This document shows positions 10,684 through 21,554 of a DNA stretch of 64,000 nt, one piece after another. A program made the position numbers and the translations under genes. Source of the DNA: Arthrobotrys musiformis. Taxonomy: Eukaryota; Ascomycota; Orbiliomycetes; Orbiliales; Orbiliaceae. Position 1 is the first letter of the stretch. Each line of letters starts with the position of its first letter. The notes below the pieces were generated by a model. The model did not search any database and had not been told where the DNA came from. It was given only the letters and a program-made list of their open reading frames with translations. The DNA is taken from the NCBI GenBank assembly GCA_036971715.1, contig JAVHJL010000004.1, forward strand, positions 2,914,001-2,978,000. Direction: 5' to 3'.

Positions 10684-11426
10684 GTATCACTCAACATTGC
10701 ATCGATCTTCTAGCGGATAAAAACCTCAGCAGGTTTAGCCGTTGGCTTTGAACCCTGTGTGTGTGTGTTTAGTCATGATCACGGGCGGTGTGACGTCAAG
10801 CGGTCGATGTCCCCAGAATGCTGGGATTTATCGACGTCCGTGCCAGAAATCCAATCGTCTCTGCTAGATTCTTCGAGTTCTTCCCTCAAGCACTGATCTT
10901 ATAGCTCGAGATATAGATCTTACGGTCGATATAGATAGGTTATAGATCTCTGTCTGAGGAGAATGGATCCATGGAATAATGTTGCAGGGCCCGTAAGTGT
11001 CTTTCTTTCGGATGTAACACACAGGCGAGGCTCGCAAAAGGCCCTGTGTAACATTCGGCTCGCAACGCAGTTTTAAGACCAATTTACAACACCACAGTTG
11101 GTATGTGCATGCATAGCTTTCTCGATGCGGGACGGTCTTTTTGCCGTAGAGGATCCTATTGAGAATATAAATGGTTCTAATATGTATCAACAAATCAACT
11201 AATCTAGCTATGTCTTGGTAAACTTTGCAGTACAGTTACTAAGGTAATTACATGTTGATATAAGAAGAACAGATTCTAACATCGCTAACAGAACGGGCTC
11301 GCGTTTTGGGGGGGTAATAGTTAGGTAGTGCTCTTATTCACAATACGGTAAGTATAACTTTAGGCTCCCCAGAGACTAATCCTACTTGGCTTAATTATCG
11401 AAGGGATTTCAGCCTTCGAAGGGATC
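10684..11426. other. Spacer without supported genes
   Basis: Contains a short GT microsatellite at 10755-10770. A 109-codon minus-strand open frame at 10864-11193 starts at a non-ATG codon and has irregular composition, so it is not called. Confidence 0.4.
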
Positions 11427-11929
11427 TTAGGTTTCTTCATCTTCTTCTGCAACTGAGTCCATGAAGGGGTCATCTTTCGTGCCTTCCCTATTTCTCATCG
11501 CCTTTTCCCGCCGTAATCTCTCTAGTTCTCGTTTCCTACCTTCCTCCTCTACGGCGTCTATGTGATTATCAAGGCCCGGCGGGTCGCCCCCCTTGAAACG
11601 CGGAGCCGCGGCTTTCGCATTTTCTAGTGCTACGAGAAGTCTTGCGAGATCATTTGTTGATATTCCTGGAATGCTTATGCCCCCGCCTGCGTCTTTCCCA
11701 CCTTTATCTTTCCCATCTTTATCTTTCCCACTTTTATCTTTCCACCCGTGTCTTTCGCAGCACCCTCACGGTCTCGCAATAGTTTCGCTAGCTCCACCGC
11801 CGATACACCCTCGATCACAGCAACACTCTCTGGGACCTCATCTCCAGGGGCCGTATTTTCCCAATCGAAATCAGGTAATTTGCTTAGCGAGCCCTTTTCT
11901 TCATCTATCGCCATGCTCATATCGCTCAT
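11427..11929 (-). CDS. Small acidic/Lys-rich repeat protein, frameshifted as written
   Basis: Unknown family. The frame from ATG at 11929 (MSDMSMAIDEEKGS) runs to a TAA at 11675, but the better-looking coding sequence continues in another frame to TAA at 11427-11429, ending MDSVAEEDEET. The switch falls inside a 15-nt tandem repeat where one unit is 14 nt. Two halves share a motif on either side of the repeat: GVSAVELAKLLRDREGA and GISTNDLARLLVALENA, so the protein seems to be an internal duplication joined by a Lys/Asp/Gly linker. The total length of 503 nt is one base short of a multiple of three. No signal peptide. It is either a sequencing indel, a real frameshift or a pseudogene. Confidence 0.5.
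11701..11759 (-). repeat. 15-nt tandem repeat with one 14-nt unit
   Basis: On the plus strand successive units are CCTTTATCTTTCCCA, TCTTTATCTTTCCCA, CTTTTATCTTTCCA (14 nt) and a diverged CCCGTGTCTTTCGCA. In the coding direction each full unit encodes a five-residue K-D-K-x-G type repeat. The short unit at 11731-11744 lacks one C and is the site of the frame change in the gene above. Confidence 0.85.
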
Positions 11930-12070
11930 CCTTTTAGGGAAGAATCCATACTGTGGCTCTGTCCTGTAGAATTGGGGATATATTTGAAAGTAGAAAAACT
12001 ACAATGGAAAATATATATATAAACATGAAATCGAGCTCGCGAATTCAAACTAAAGCCTTCCTCAATAAAA

Positions 12071-13291
12071 CTAAGCAAAGTCAACCAAATGATCCTTCGT
12101 GAATTTGTCCAAATCCTTCTCGGCAACATCGGCCGGGGCATCATCGGGAACTCGAAAGTACCACTGATGCGGTGTTATTACTGTGTGATCTTTATCATGG
12201 CAGCCAAAGTAAACTGATTTTTCGGTGTCGGCGTCTGTGTTAAATACCAATCCTCGGAAGAGCCTGGTCTCGCGGAAAAGCCAGTTTTTCTTGGATCCAC
12301 CCCCTTTGCACGTTGGCCAGAAGTGGGTGCCATTGAGTGGAAGAATTCTATTTATTTTATTTTCTTGAAATTAGTGTTTATTCCCTTCTAGCAGTGACAT
12401 ATGAGAAACCTGGCAAATAAAAATTTTCGATGCACATACCTTGTATCGGCGTCCTTCTTGAAGACCCAGATTATCCATTCTTGTGAAACCGAGCTGTCAC
12501 ACTCCTTCACGACAATATCGCCAATTTTACCATACGTATCACCCTCAGTCCACGGAGCAGGGAGGGTTTCGGGCGGCATGTACGTAAGACACTTCCCATT
12601 AAGCGCAGACTGAATAGAACCGTACCAAAATGAGCTCTGTTTCTCGCCGTATGTACCCTTTGGACTTTCGGAACCCTCGGTATAGCCTGACTCGATATCC
12701 GGGAATCGGACCGCACCCCTAATATTCCACTGGAAACGTGGGATTGGAGAATTGATATTATCGCCTTTATCACATGGTCCTAATCTGCATGAGCAGGCGT
12801 CTACGACGACAGGCCCGTCTCCTGTGCCGCCATCTTGGACCGATAGACACTTCTGCTCACCGGCTTTGAAGACATTCTTGGATTTCTTTCCTGATTTTGA
12901 TAGCCTCTTGAGCTGGTTGAACTCTAGAAGTGGGAATTTGTAAAACCGTTAGATCATGCTATCGGATTGCAAGCTGGACGCTCTGGGCAAGGCAAGGGCA
13001 GAGAATAGGCTTATACTAACCAAATGCTCCGGACCATAGATACTGTTGCGACCACTTCCTGCCGAACCCATCATCGCTTGATCGTGCCGTCCTGTAGCGG
13101 TAGGGGTCTGTAGGCGTGTATGTCTGCAGATCTGTTTGGGCTTTGGAGGGACCTTGGTCTTGGCCCGCCTTTCAAGATGATAGGGTTCTGGCTCCGAGCC
13201 GGAAGGTGGGGCTATCGCCTGAACACTATATGCTGCCAACGTCAAGGCTGCCAGAAAAATATACAGAACCAAATTTCCTTTGTAGCTTCAT
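12071..13291 (-). CDS. Secreted protein of unknown function, beta-trefoil-like, paralogue of 14363-15513
   Basis: Three exons (13291-13021, 12923-12440, 12347-12071) with 97- and 92-nt introns, ending DFTKDHL-type DKFTKDHLVDFA before TAG. The ATG at 13291 gives MKLQR, but the strongly hydrophobic signal-peptide sequence (LVLYIFLAALTLAAYSVQA) lies in the +1 frame, and the frame returns to that of the ATG before KWSQQYLWSGAFEF. Two single-base shifts near 13270-13285 and 13150-13178 would explain this. The mature part has spaced Cys (QKCLSVQDGG, DACSCRLGPC, GKCLTYMPPE, KECDSS, PTCKGG) and three Q-W-type sites (RFQWNI, QEWIIW, HQWYFRV), suggesting a ricin-B-like beta-trefoil fold; that is inference. 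The downstream tandem gene has the same layout. Function is unknown; a surface or secreted lectin is one possibility. Confidence 0.6.
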
Positions 13292-14362
13292 GTTTCTCGA
13301 GAGCTTGAGGTTGTCGTATACTATGGAGATGCTGGCATTTTAAAAATCAAAGTCAGAGGTCGAACGATGCATAACTTGAATTAGGATTTACTTACGATGC
13401 TTTTCCAATACTTCACTTAATATCTCACACTCTCGGGCATACAATTCGGTTGACTAGAGCTCGCAGCTCTATTGGAAGTCTATAGGTTATAATACCCAAC
13501 TGTCGTTCTAGTGATCCTTAGTTATTGAGCTAAGTCCTCATTTGAATCAGCAAAGCCCAGCCTCGCCACATTGCGAAGACATATACATAACCGACAGGAA
13601 GTCTATTTCATTTCAACAGCAATCAATTACCTTCGACAGAGCCCCGAACGAGGCTGACTTTCACTGGTTCAATTTGTGAGATATCGATTGTTTGATTCTG
13701 GAAACATTGTGTGTACAGCCTACTGGCTAACGTTGGAGACTGACAACCGCCATTCTGCCGCCAACATCTACAAAAAAAAATCTCCTATGCGCGAGCTTCA
13801 TAATTTAAAATCCGAACCCTTCAAATTTTTGATGCTCGTGTCATTTTGAGAACTTTGTCCTTCGCGCCATTACTGTTTTACACCTACGAACTGAATAATA
13901 AACCACACTAGCTAACCGAAGGTGTGTTATACGGCGTGGTACTGTGTATTTAATATAACCAACCGGAGCTTTTGGAAATAGTTTCATATTATCGTTTGGG
14001 AAAGGATGAAATATTTGGATTGCTAGAATATTATTTCGAACATACCTGAATTTTTGGCACCCCTCAAATCCATCAGTTTGGGAGCTACAAAAGGGGGATT
14101 ATAGATCAAATGCTTCGTCGCAAAGGGTAGCTTGCACGGTTCAACTTACCGATTTATAGCTTAAATTTTCATAGTTCAAGTATACCTATGTATTGACTAC
14201 GTGGGATTTTGCGGATGGGTTCAATGTAACTATCTTGATTTGTGCGTAGTGACTATAAACTCAAAACAAAAGGAAGACGAAGAAACAAACTCGCAAGAAA
14301 TTCGAAGCGATAAATAGGTGATGTATACATGAAATAGAATGAATGATATATACAAGGTCTTA
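13292..14362. other. Spacer between the two tandem secreted-protein genes
   Basis: No gene seen. It includes the promoter of the 12071-13291 gene; a good GTAAGT donor at about 13392-13397 on the minus strand with a TGCCAG acceptor at about 13334 may be a 5' UTR intron of that gene. Confidence 0.4.
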
Positions 14363-15513
14363 CTACTTCCCTTCGGATTCAGGATTCGCATTCTTGTTCG
14401 AATTCCTATTCTTTATAAATTCTGGGTAGTTCGGAAACAACTCCGTACACATCTCCATCCAGAATACATCCGGAGTTCTACTCCCTTGCCCTTCTTTCCG
14501 CATTGCTTCCATGCAGAAGCTATCGTTTAGAATTCCTTCCCTCTGACAGCACAAAATCGTCTGGTACCGATCTGAATTTTGTTCCACCCTCCATATCTTG
14601 TACTGGATGGCGTCGAAGTAGAACCACCCACTTTCCGCGCCTATGGTCTCAGTCTTCCATAGCCCTTTCCCGCAACCGTAAGCTACTAGTGAGCGCTTTG
14701 GCCCAGCGATTATAGTTGCCCGTTGACCTTCCGGACAAGTCATGTTCCACATTCTTGGGAGGAAGCTATATTGTAGTTACACGTATCAGTATCCATTTAA
14801 AGTTTGGTCAATTGTGGCCTTACTTTAAACTAGCATCCGGGTTTTTGAAATCATTTAACTTGAAATACTGATATTGATTATTCATATCACATATTTCCGA
14901 CGTCAAGTTTCCATAAGTAGTATACGGATGTTCCGAGGTCTGAGCTGCAGCAAACTGGTTCGCCGGAGCCGGTTTCCACTCCATGCATCTCCCGGTACCC
15001 AAATTAGCTACGAGGCCCTCGAAGTTTTTCGACCTCGACCCTCTAGCTTTGTTTAATCTGGCTGATATCGTCCACCGCTCTCCCATGTCGTGTGGAGCAC
15101 CTGGTTCGGTGCAAACCCGGGTGCCGAAGGGCTGTAATGTCGTATCCGGCATCGACCAATCGATAAGGCAGAGCCCCCGCCAATCACTCTCTTCGGTCCA
15201 GCCTATAAGATAATAATGATAATTCTTTGCTTAACTTCACATAACAAATATATATCTATCACATATAATCGCATGCCTTGCCCGCTGGAGAGGTCTTGAA
15301 AACCATCCCCAAACCAAGCTCAACTTTCCCACGTAGACAAGTTCGATTACGGATATATGCATGTATAATACACTTACGAATTCTAAATAGCGGGGCTCCT
15401 CCAAACATGTGCATCGGCGGATATATCGCATCCCTAACCCCCTCGTACACCTGAGCGGCAGACAGCCGCACGACCGCACACGCCGCAATCGAATAAGCGA
15501 TCGAAAACCTCAT
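14363..15513 (-). CDS. Secreted protein of unknown function, paralogue of 12071-13291
   Basis: Three exons (15513-15378, 15202-14824, 14765-14363), about 305 aa, phases consistent. The N-terminus MRFSIAYSIAACAVVRLSA is a signal peptide. The mature chain has Cys-containing blocks GLCLIDWSM, TRVCTEPG, GRCMEWKPAP, SEICDMNN, NMTCPEGQ, LVAYGCGKG, TILCCQRE and MEMCTELF, and W-containing strands GERWTIS and QYKIWRVEQN. Order and spacing parallel the upstream neighbour: MFGGAP versus LWSGAF, GLCLIDW versus QKCLSVQ, and GRCMEW with a downstream C-D versus GKCLTY with a downstream C-D. So the two are diverged tandem duplicates. The C-terminus is polar (Asn/Lys-rich). Intron 1 is 175 nt, long for this window, so a small extra exon cannot be ruled out. 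No known catalytic motif. Confidence 0.7.
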
Positions 15514-16191
15514 CGTTTTACTTGATCAACAAGAACTATGGAGCAAAGGACTCAGACATCGGAATATGGTTTACAGTGATATTGGAAGGGTGGATAAATA
15601 TAGATCTATGGACAATCTGGGCCAGAGGGCTGGTGCCAACATGGCCCGTCGCAAAATTCAAACAACTATCTTGATTCATAGCCCCTATGGTGGATCGTGT
15701 CATGCTCGTCATTCTGGTTAGACACAGCCGTGCCTGTCTTGTGAAAACATCTGTCATTGCACGGGGTTTTTTTGTATGCCTGCTCTCTAACTTTGTTCCT
15801 AGGACGTGGTTGACGACACCTATTCGAAAGCTTTGCAGATTCGTGTTGTATGTTGTTGTATTTTTTGTTAGTGGTCCTGTCATATAGAAGAATATTATAG
15901 GAATGCAGTGAGGAATTAGAATTCAATGGGAATTTTCTGGTTATAGCTTTAAATTAAACAGTGGTGATGCTATGTTATAGTTGCGGTTATATTGATCAAA
16001 TGCTTAGGAATTAAAATTTACTAGGGAGAGAGAGTGTGTAAAAACCTAAGAAGTTACGCCCGCTCCAAGATACACGCCAATGCCAACAGATCCAACGCCC
16101 GAAACACCGTTTATAACGAACAATCCGTTTCACCACATGCATTGTAAATAGATCAAATTATTAGAAACCCCGCCTTCCAACTCCTCGTTTG
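15514..16191. other. Spacer between secreted protein gene and MPH1
   Basis: Promoter of the minus-strand secreted-protein gene and 3' UTR of MPH1. A 115-codon minus-strand open frame at 15536-15883 starts with ATG but has no clear features; it might be a remnant related to the neighbouring secreted proteins (it contains a DSCLNF block), which I cannot support. Confidence 0.4.
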
Positions 16192-19100
16192 TCATCTGTA
16201 CTCTGCCTGCAAACGTTTAGGTTGTTTTCCAATTGGGCCATCTGACTTGCGTTTTTTCGACGGCACGGAGTTCTCCTTTAGTTGTTTCATTTTCTGTTTC
16301 GCTTTCTGTTCTTCTATGAGCTGGGACAGAGATGGCATATCTTCCTCGGATTCCGATGGCGTGTCAAAATGCCCTCGTTTCTTCCCTGTTGGCGAAGGCG
16401 CAGTTGGCGACAGAGGTGGGGAGGATGCGTGCCTCGAAGGAGATGAAACAATAGTAATAGATTCCTTCTTCTTCTTTGTTCGAGCAGTTGCCAGTTTTGT
16501 TGCATTTCCAGATTTTGGTTTCACAGACTGAAGAGCGGGCTTTGCCACGTTCGCACCAGAAACCCTACTTGGTGGCTTGAACGGTTTGAGGTTGCTCATG
16601 GAAGCTTGAGGAAGTGCTAGTGGAGCAGCTGGTGGCTCTACGCTAATCCTCTTGGGAGGGTTGGGAGTTGGGCTTTGGAGAATTGGTGGTGGTGGTGTTG
16701 CATTGTAAATCTCGTAGTCATCCTGATACTTTTGGATTTGGCGGTGGTCCATACTTCGCATTCGTTGTAGTAGCGAGACCATTAAGTTTGTGGAACGGCT
16801 GTGTCCGACACGGCCTGTCGGTTGCGATTTCCATTGACACTCTGGGTAGACATCGAGACGTGGGGCATTGATGACTTCATCGTCGTCCCCGTAGAGAGAC
16901 TGATAGTTCATCCGAAGCTCTCGTTCCTGACGTTCTGTCAAAACATATGACGCTTCCGGTATCGGCTCTGGGAAAGGTTCCTCTTCTAGCTTTGCAGGCA
17001 TCTCGGAATCTTCGTCGTCGCTAATAATGAGCGGTGCCTCTGAATTCCTTTTACGTGGTGTCTGCTTCGGCTTCTTTGAGGCTAGCGTAAGCCCCTCTAG
17101 TGCCGCCGCAGTCGTGAATCCAGTTTCGACTCCTTCTGGCATAAACCATTTCTTTGGCGGGGCCTTCTTCTTTCCCCTACGCTTCCCTGGCGGTGACACC
17201 GCTTCGCTCTCAGGCGTTATTTCAATGGTCTTCTTCACACACCCAGTCTCAATATCATTGGGCAGTATCCTCGGTGAAATCTCCTTGTCGTAAGTAAACG
17301 TATTTCCCTTAGTTATTGCGTTCTGCATCCATCGATAGTTGTCCTGGGCGCGTTCCCATTTGGCTTCTTCCTTTCCTTCTGTGACTAGGACGACTACACC
17401 ACCAGCCCTCTTGCGGCCTGTTCTGCCCATACGTTGCAGCATACGAATAGGTGAAGCTGACGCATCAAAACAGACGATGAAATCTACTTCACCGATATCT
17501 AATCCTTCTTCACCGATACTAGTCGCAACCAAAACATTAAACTCGCCGTTTTTGAACTTCTCAACGGTTTCCTGCTGGACCTTTTGAGACATGCCCTCCC
17601 CGGTAGTTTTAGCGCTTTGGCCAACGAATATTCTCGGCTTAATGATTGGCTCGTGTATCTTTAGCACCCTCAGGATTTCTTCTCCACTTTTACGATAGTT
17701 GGAGAAGACCATGACTCTCGTATCCTTCTCGCCTCTTTCCGCCGCTTCCGTGAAATGGCGTAGAATTGTACCACAGAGGTAATCGAGTTTGGGATGGCCG
17801 AGGAACTCGTTTTCGTTCGTTAAAGCTCTGCACCTGTTCATCATAGAGAGGAATTGTTTATCCTGAAAAAGGGCAGATACCGCTTTTCCTCCCCCGGAAG
17901 ACTTTGAGGTTCTGTCGTTCTGGAACTCCACGATATAGTCATAGAATGGGCGTATTCCGTGATAAAGTAGAAGCTCATAACCATACGCAAGTGAACTTAG
18001 AGTAGCGAAGAGGCTAAGGATCGAGCCTTTCAGAGCTGGGGGGGCAGCCCTCGCGGCCGGGCTGACGAAATATTTCTTTCGGGCTTCCGTTAATGCGAAC
18101 GCGGTTAAGTTGCTTGGATCCGTGATATAGCAAACTTTCATATCATTCAGCCTCTTTAGCATCGGTTTGAGAGACTTGCCAAACAGATCCCGGATCATTG
18201 TAATTTCATCCGTCAATGGAAATTTCTCCAGTTGAATTTCTCGTTGGTGAATATATTGTCTGATATCGATCGATTCTTCCGTCCGGATCTCTGTCCGGGC
18301 AACTCCTAGCGATGTAATAACCTCTTGCACTGATTCGACCTTTGAACCCGGGGTAGCAGTCAGGGCCATAACCCGAAAGCTATTGTTGAAACGTCGTATG
18401 TACCGGATTACTTTGCAGTAGGCGTACTCGCCGGTAGCACGGTGAGCTTCGTCGACAACTATCAGTACAATCTTCTTCGGATCGCATCGCCCAGATGTTA
18501 GATCCGTTTCGAGAGTTTGAGGTGTCAGAAAGAAGAGTCGTTTTTCATTCCAATAGTCTGCTCGGTGACCTGGAGATACATGGCCAGTTAAAAGGCATGT
18601 ATCGCTCTTTGGTATACCGACGATTTTATGGCAGGCGTCGACTTGTTGAGCAACCAGTGGTTTTGTTGGGGCCATGAAGATAATCTGAGACTCTGGTGCC
18701 CATCTGTACCAATTGTACATCACGGTAGCAGCTATGAAAGTTTTCCCGAGACCTAACAATACTTCGTTAGATAGAAAGTTCGAAGCAGTAAAGTGTAACC
18801 AGCTACATACCAGTAGGTAGAGCAACCAAGACGTTTGTGAATAGCGCCCTCTTGGTGATATTGAACTGATAGTCTCTGTGCGACACATTTGTTGGGTATA
18901 TCCATGTCTTTGCAGCCTCTCGATCGATCCTGTGGTGTGTCGGCGCTTCGTTATGATTGACCAGCCGCCAGCTTCGGGCAGTAGTCTCTCTTTCTTCTTC
19001 TTCGCCTGCTACCTCTCCGAACAAAGTTCTCTGCCTGAGATTACCAGACGTAGCGTTCGTAGCAGGCGCCGGTCTGAAGTCATTTTCTTCGTCAATGATG

Positions 19101-19315
19101 TCCGAGGAGAATATATTATCAAGGTCGTCGTATGTTTCTTCTACCGCACTGGTCTTTGATGCTCGACCCGGTGTGAATCCACCCCTTCGATTCGCCGGGG
19201 AACTTTGCTTGCTCCCTGGGGCATTCCGCTTCTCTTCGAATTGCTTGGTTGCAGCTATCAGGAGCTCATCGTCCAAATCGTCGCCGTAATCGTCATCATC
19301 GCTCAGGAAAGACAT
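16192..19315 (-). CDS. MPH1: ATP-dependent DNA helicase MPH1 (FANCM family)
   Basis: 3'-5' DNA helicase of the FANCM family that remodels D-loops and stalled forks. Two exons (19315-18811 and 18752-16192) separated by a 58-nt intron placed inside the Walker A motif (ALPTG joined to LGKTFIAA), about 1021 aa. The acidic N-terminus MSFLSDDDDYGDDLDD is followed by the Q-motif region RDYQFNITKRALF, TNVLVALPTGLGKT, FMAPTKPLVAQQ, the DEAH box VVDEAHRATGEY near residue 268, a second domain with VMVFSNYRKS, NVLVATSIGEEGLDIG and QRMGRTGRKRAGG. The C-terminal ~350 residues are basic and Ser/Pro-rich, with DDED patches and a final Lys-rich tail. Length and DEAH box fit filamentous-fungal Mph1. It is divergent from the parvulin gene across about 390 bp. 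Confidence 0.96.
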
Positions 19316-19701
19316 CGTCTAAACACATAGAAAAGCAGCTGAGTGGGAAATATACGGTACACTAGGTAAGAAGTCAGAAGTTATTTCGAATGCAAGTTGT
19401 GTCGGTGCTCAACGGTAATTAGAAACGGTGACTGAGCTTTGAGGCTGTCAACTTTGCAGTTGCAGGCACCCAGAAACCCATTGGAGGCATCTTTTGGGCG
19501 GGAAGACGCGTTCGGTAACGGAACAACGCGCCAAATACCTAAGCCAAGACAAACGCATCGGTGATATCAATACCAAACCCCGACAGCTTCAGTTGACTCT
19601 ACCTAATTATAAATCTACTACAGATATCTATCTATCTCGTAACTATCGCCACCTTCACAAAGAATAGTTCAAATACAATACGGTGAGAAAGAGACAGAGA
19701 C
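19316..19701. promoter_or_regulatory. Divergent promoter of MPH1 and the parvulin gene
   Basis: About 386 bp between start codons. It contains GACGCG at 19505-19510, half of an MCB-like element, and a TATCTATCTATC stretch near 19624. No other features seen. Confidence 0.4.
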
Positions 19702-20264
19702 ATGGCCGGCAAGAACAAGGGTAAAGAAGCGGGCGAGTCCAAAGGCAAAGGGAAGGGAAAGGCAGATTCTGGGGAGGGGAGCAGCAAGTCGAGCGGGGGG
19801 AAGCTAAAGCCAGCAAATTCGATCAACGTGCGAAATTTCCCACCCCACCAATATAATATTCCGTTATGGTATGATCATATTATATTGTATTGTCCCTCTG
19901 ACAATCAAATATATTGAGCAGGTCCGACATATTCTCTGCGAAAAGCATTCCAAAGCGCTCGAAGCGATTGAGAAATTGAATGAAGGCAGCAAATTTGATG
20001 CCGTTGCTCGTGAGTACAGCGAGGATAAGGCAAGGCAAGGCGGAAGTTTGGGGTGGAAGATTCGAGGCTCTCTCGTTCAAGAATTCGAGGTTGCAGCGTA
20101 TGCTCTCGAGCCCTCAACCTGTGACAAGCCTGTCTGGGCTGGACCTGTTAAGTCCGCACACGGCTACCATATCATCATGGTAAGTTATGTAATCCCCACA
20201 AGAAAAATTTTCCAAATAGTATTGCCCTAATATGATCCGTTTGTAGGTGGAAGGCAGAAAGTGA
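19702..20264 (+). CDS. PIN4: Parvulin peptidyl-prolyl cis-trans isomerase (PIN4/Par14 type)
   Basis: Small prolyl isomerase of the Par14 family, nuclear/nucleolar in animals and linked to ribosome biogenesis. Three exons: 19702-19827, 19922-20179, 20247-20264, about 133 aa. The N-terminus is a Lys/Gly/Ser-rich basic tail of ~38 residues, as in Par14. The catalytic domain reads INVRHILCEKHSKALEAI, FDAVAREYSEDKARQGG, LGWKIRG and ends HGYHIIMVEGRK. The last exon codes only for VEGRK and stop, and the join ATG|GTG restores the invariant HIIMVEGRK ending; reading through instead gives an unrelated tail. The first join also restores the conserved VRHILCEK. There is no WW domain, which separates it from Pin1/Ess1. 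Ordinary single-copy housekeeping gene. Confidence 0.95.
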
Positions 20265-21554
20265 AAAAAAATGCTAGGTCATGCCTTTTGGGAACGAGAC
20301 CGGCAGCTCAAATTTGAGCGCGCTAGAAGAATCGAATTTGAATGTTGAATGCATACATGCATATGTGCAGGGCGTCTGGACACTGTACTTACATAGACAC
20401 CGCATAATATCGAAGGTTTCAGGGAAGAACCAAGGCGCGCCAGTCCAGAGCTTAACAGCCACGTTGATGGTTCTAGTGTCACCAGTTGGCACCGATGATG
20501 CAGATGCTGCTTCCCAAAACTGACAAAGCCGTGGACCCGAATGATCCAAAAGTGAACCAGCGGGTTGGAGGGAGGGGGAAAGGGGTTAAAAACCTTCGAC
20601 CCACAGCTTGCCAAGGCGGTGTGGATGCGGTTAAAAAATGCAGGTACCGAAATCATCGAGTACCTTCACATTTCGCTTATTTCCACTCCAAACTCAATCT
20701 AAGGAAGAGAAAAAAAAGCGTGAGAAAGAAAAATGACCAGGTCGAGTAATAAAAAAAATGAGATGACGACAATTGCCCTCAGAAAGTGATCTAAAACAAA
20801 GGGAAACAGACCCCGCAGTGTATAAAAAAAATACAACAGGTGTGGTGATGTTTATCTTGGAACGTTTCCACCCCTCGTTCGACACCTGCATACTGCAGAT
20901 GTCTCCGGCGTAGTCTGGCAAATTGAGACAACAGATTCCCCCGTAGAGCAACGGCGGGCGACAAGTGGAATGTGCATTTTGTCCGGCGCGCAATTTTACT
21001 GGAGCGCCATGGTAATTTCTTGATCCAACCGGGTGTGAAGCCAATGCTACCTCACGGTTATTGGCCACACCAATACACACGTGAGGCCCGTTCTAAGCTG
21101 GGCAACCTTACTACGATTGGTATGACGCTGAAGTTACCTAAACATAAAACATCGATGCATATTGTGCCGGGGGAGCGGCCTTGATTTTGAGGCTAGGATT
21201 GTCTGCCATATGGAAGCGTGCATATCGGAATGCCTGGGGCCACGGGCACCACCCCTTTAGCCTTTAAAAGAATCGCATAGTCCCGCATCCTTTCATGGTT
21301 TCTCTTTTTCTTTCTTCTCTCATCCATCCATCGACGCTCGTTTTGCCTCTTTCAAAAGTTATCGATAACATTCTTTCATAATTTTTGTGCGACTTTCTTC
21401 ACCACACTCGCTCAATTCCGTATAACTTTTTTATTTCTTACCCAAGCACCGACTTCCTTTGGACATCACGAGATAATTTTTAATTTCTCAAATCGAATCA
21501 ATCGAACAGTATAATCAAAGTACTTAGTTGAAATCTATAATTAAAATATCCAAA
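20265..21554. promoter_or_regulatory. Spacer and pyrimidine-rich promoter of the GPI-type gene
   Basis: No gene supported in 1.3 kb. The last 270 bp are typical of a strongly expressed fungal gene: CTTTAAAAG-like box near 21260-21270, then CT-rich runs (TTTCTCTTTTTCTTTCTTCT at 21299-21318 and on to 21380) that usually mark the transcription start region, and an A-rich 5' UTR leading to CAAAATG. Confidence 0.5.

Noticed and set aside
10864..11193. 109-codon minus-strand frame
   Set aside because: Starts at a non-ATG codon, irregular Cys and Ile content, no splice-consistent neighbours.
11685..11745. A 59-nt GT-AG intron that would repair the frame of the 11427-11929 gene
   Set aside because: The segment is pure tandem repeat, almost all purine, with no branch site or pyrimidine tract; a one-base indel in the repeat is simpler.
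15203..15377. An extra small exon inside intron 1 of the 14363-15513 gene (frame with VFKTSPAGKACDY)
   Set aside because: It resembles the paralogue, but the only available GT donor gives the wrong phase for the next exon.
15536..15883. 115-codon minus-strand frame
   Set aside because: No domain, signal peptide or splicing support; at most a remnant.
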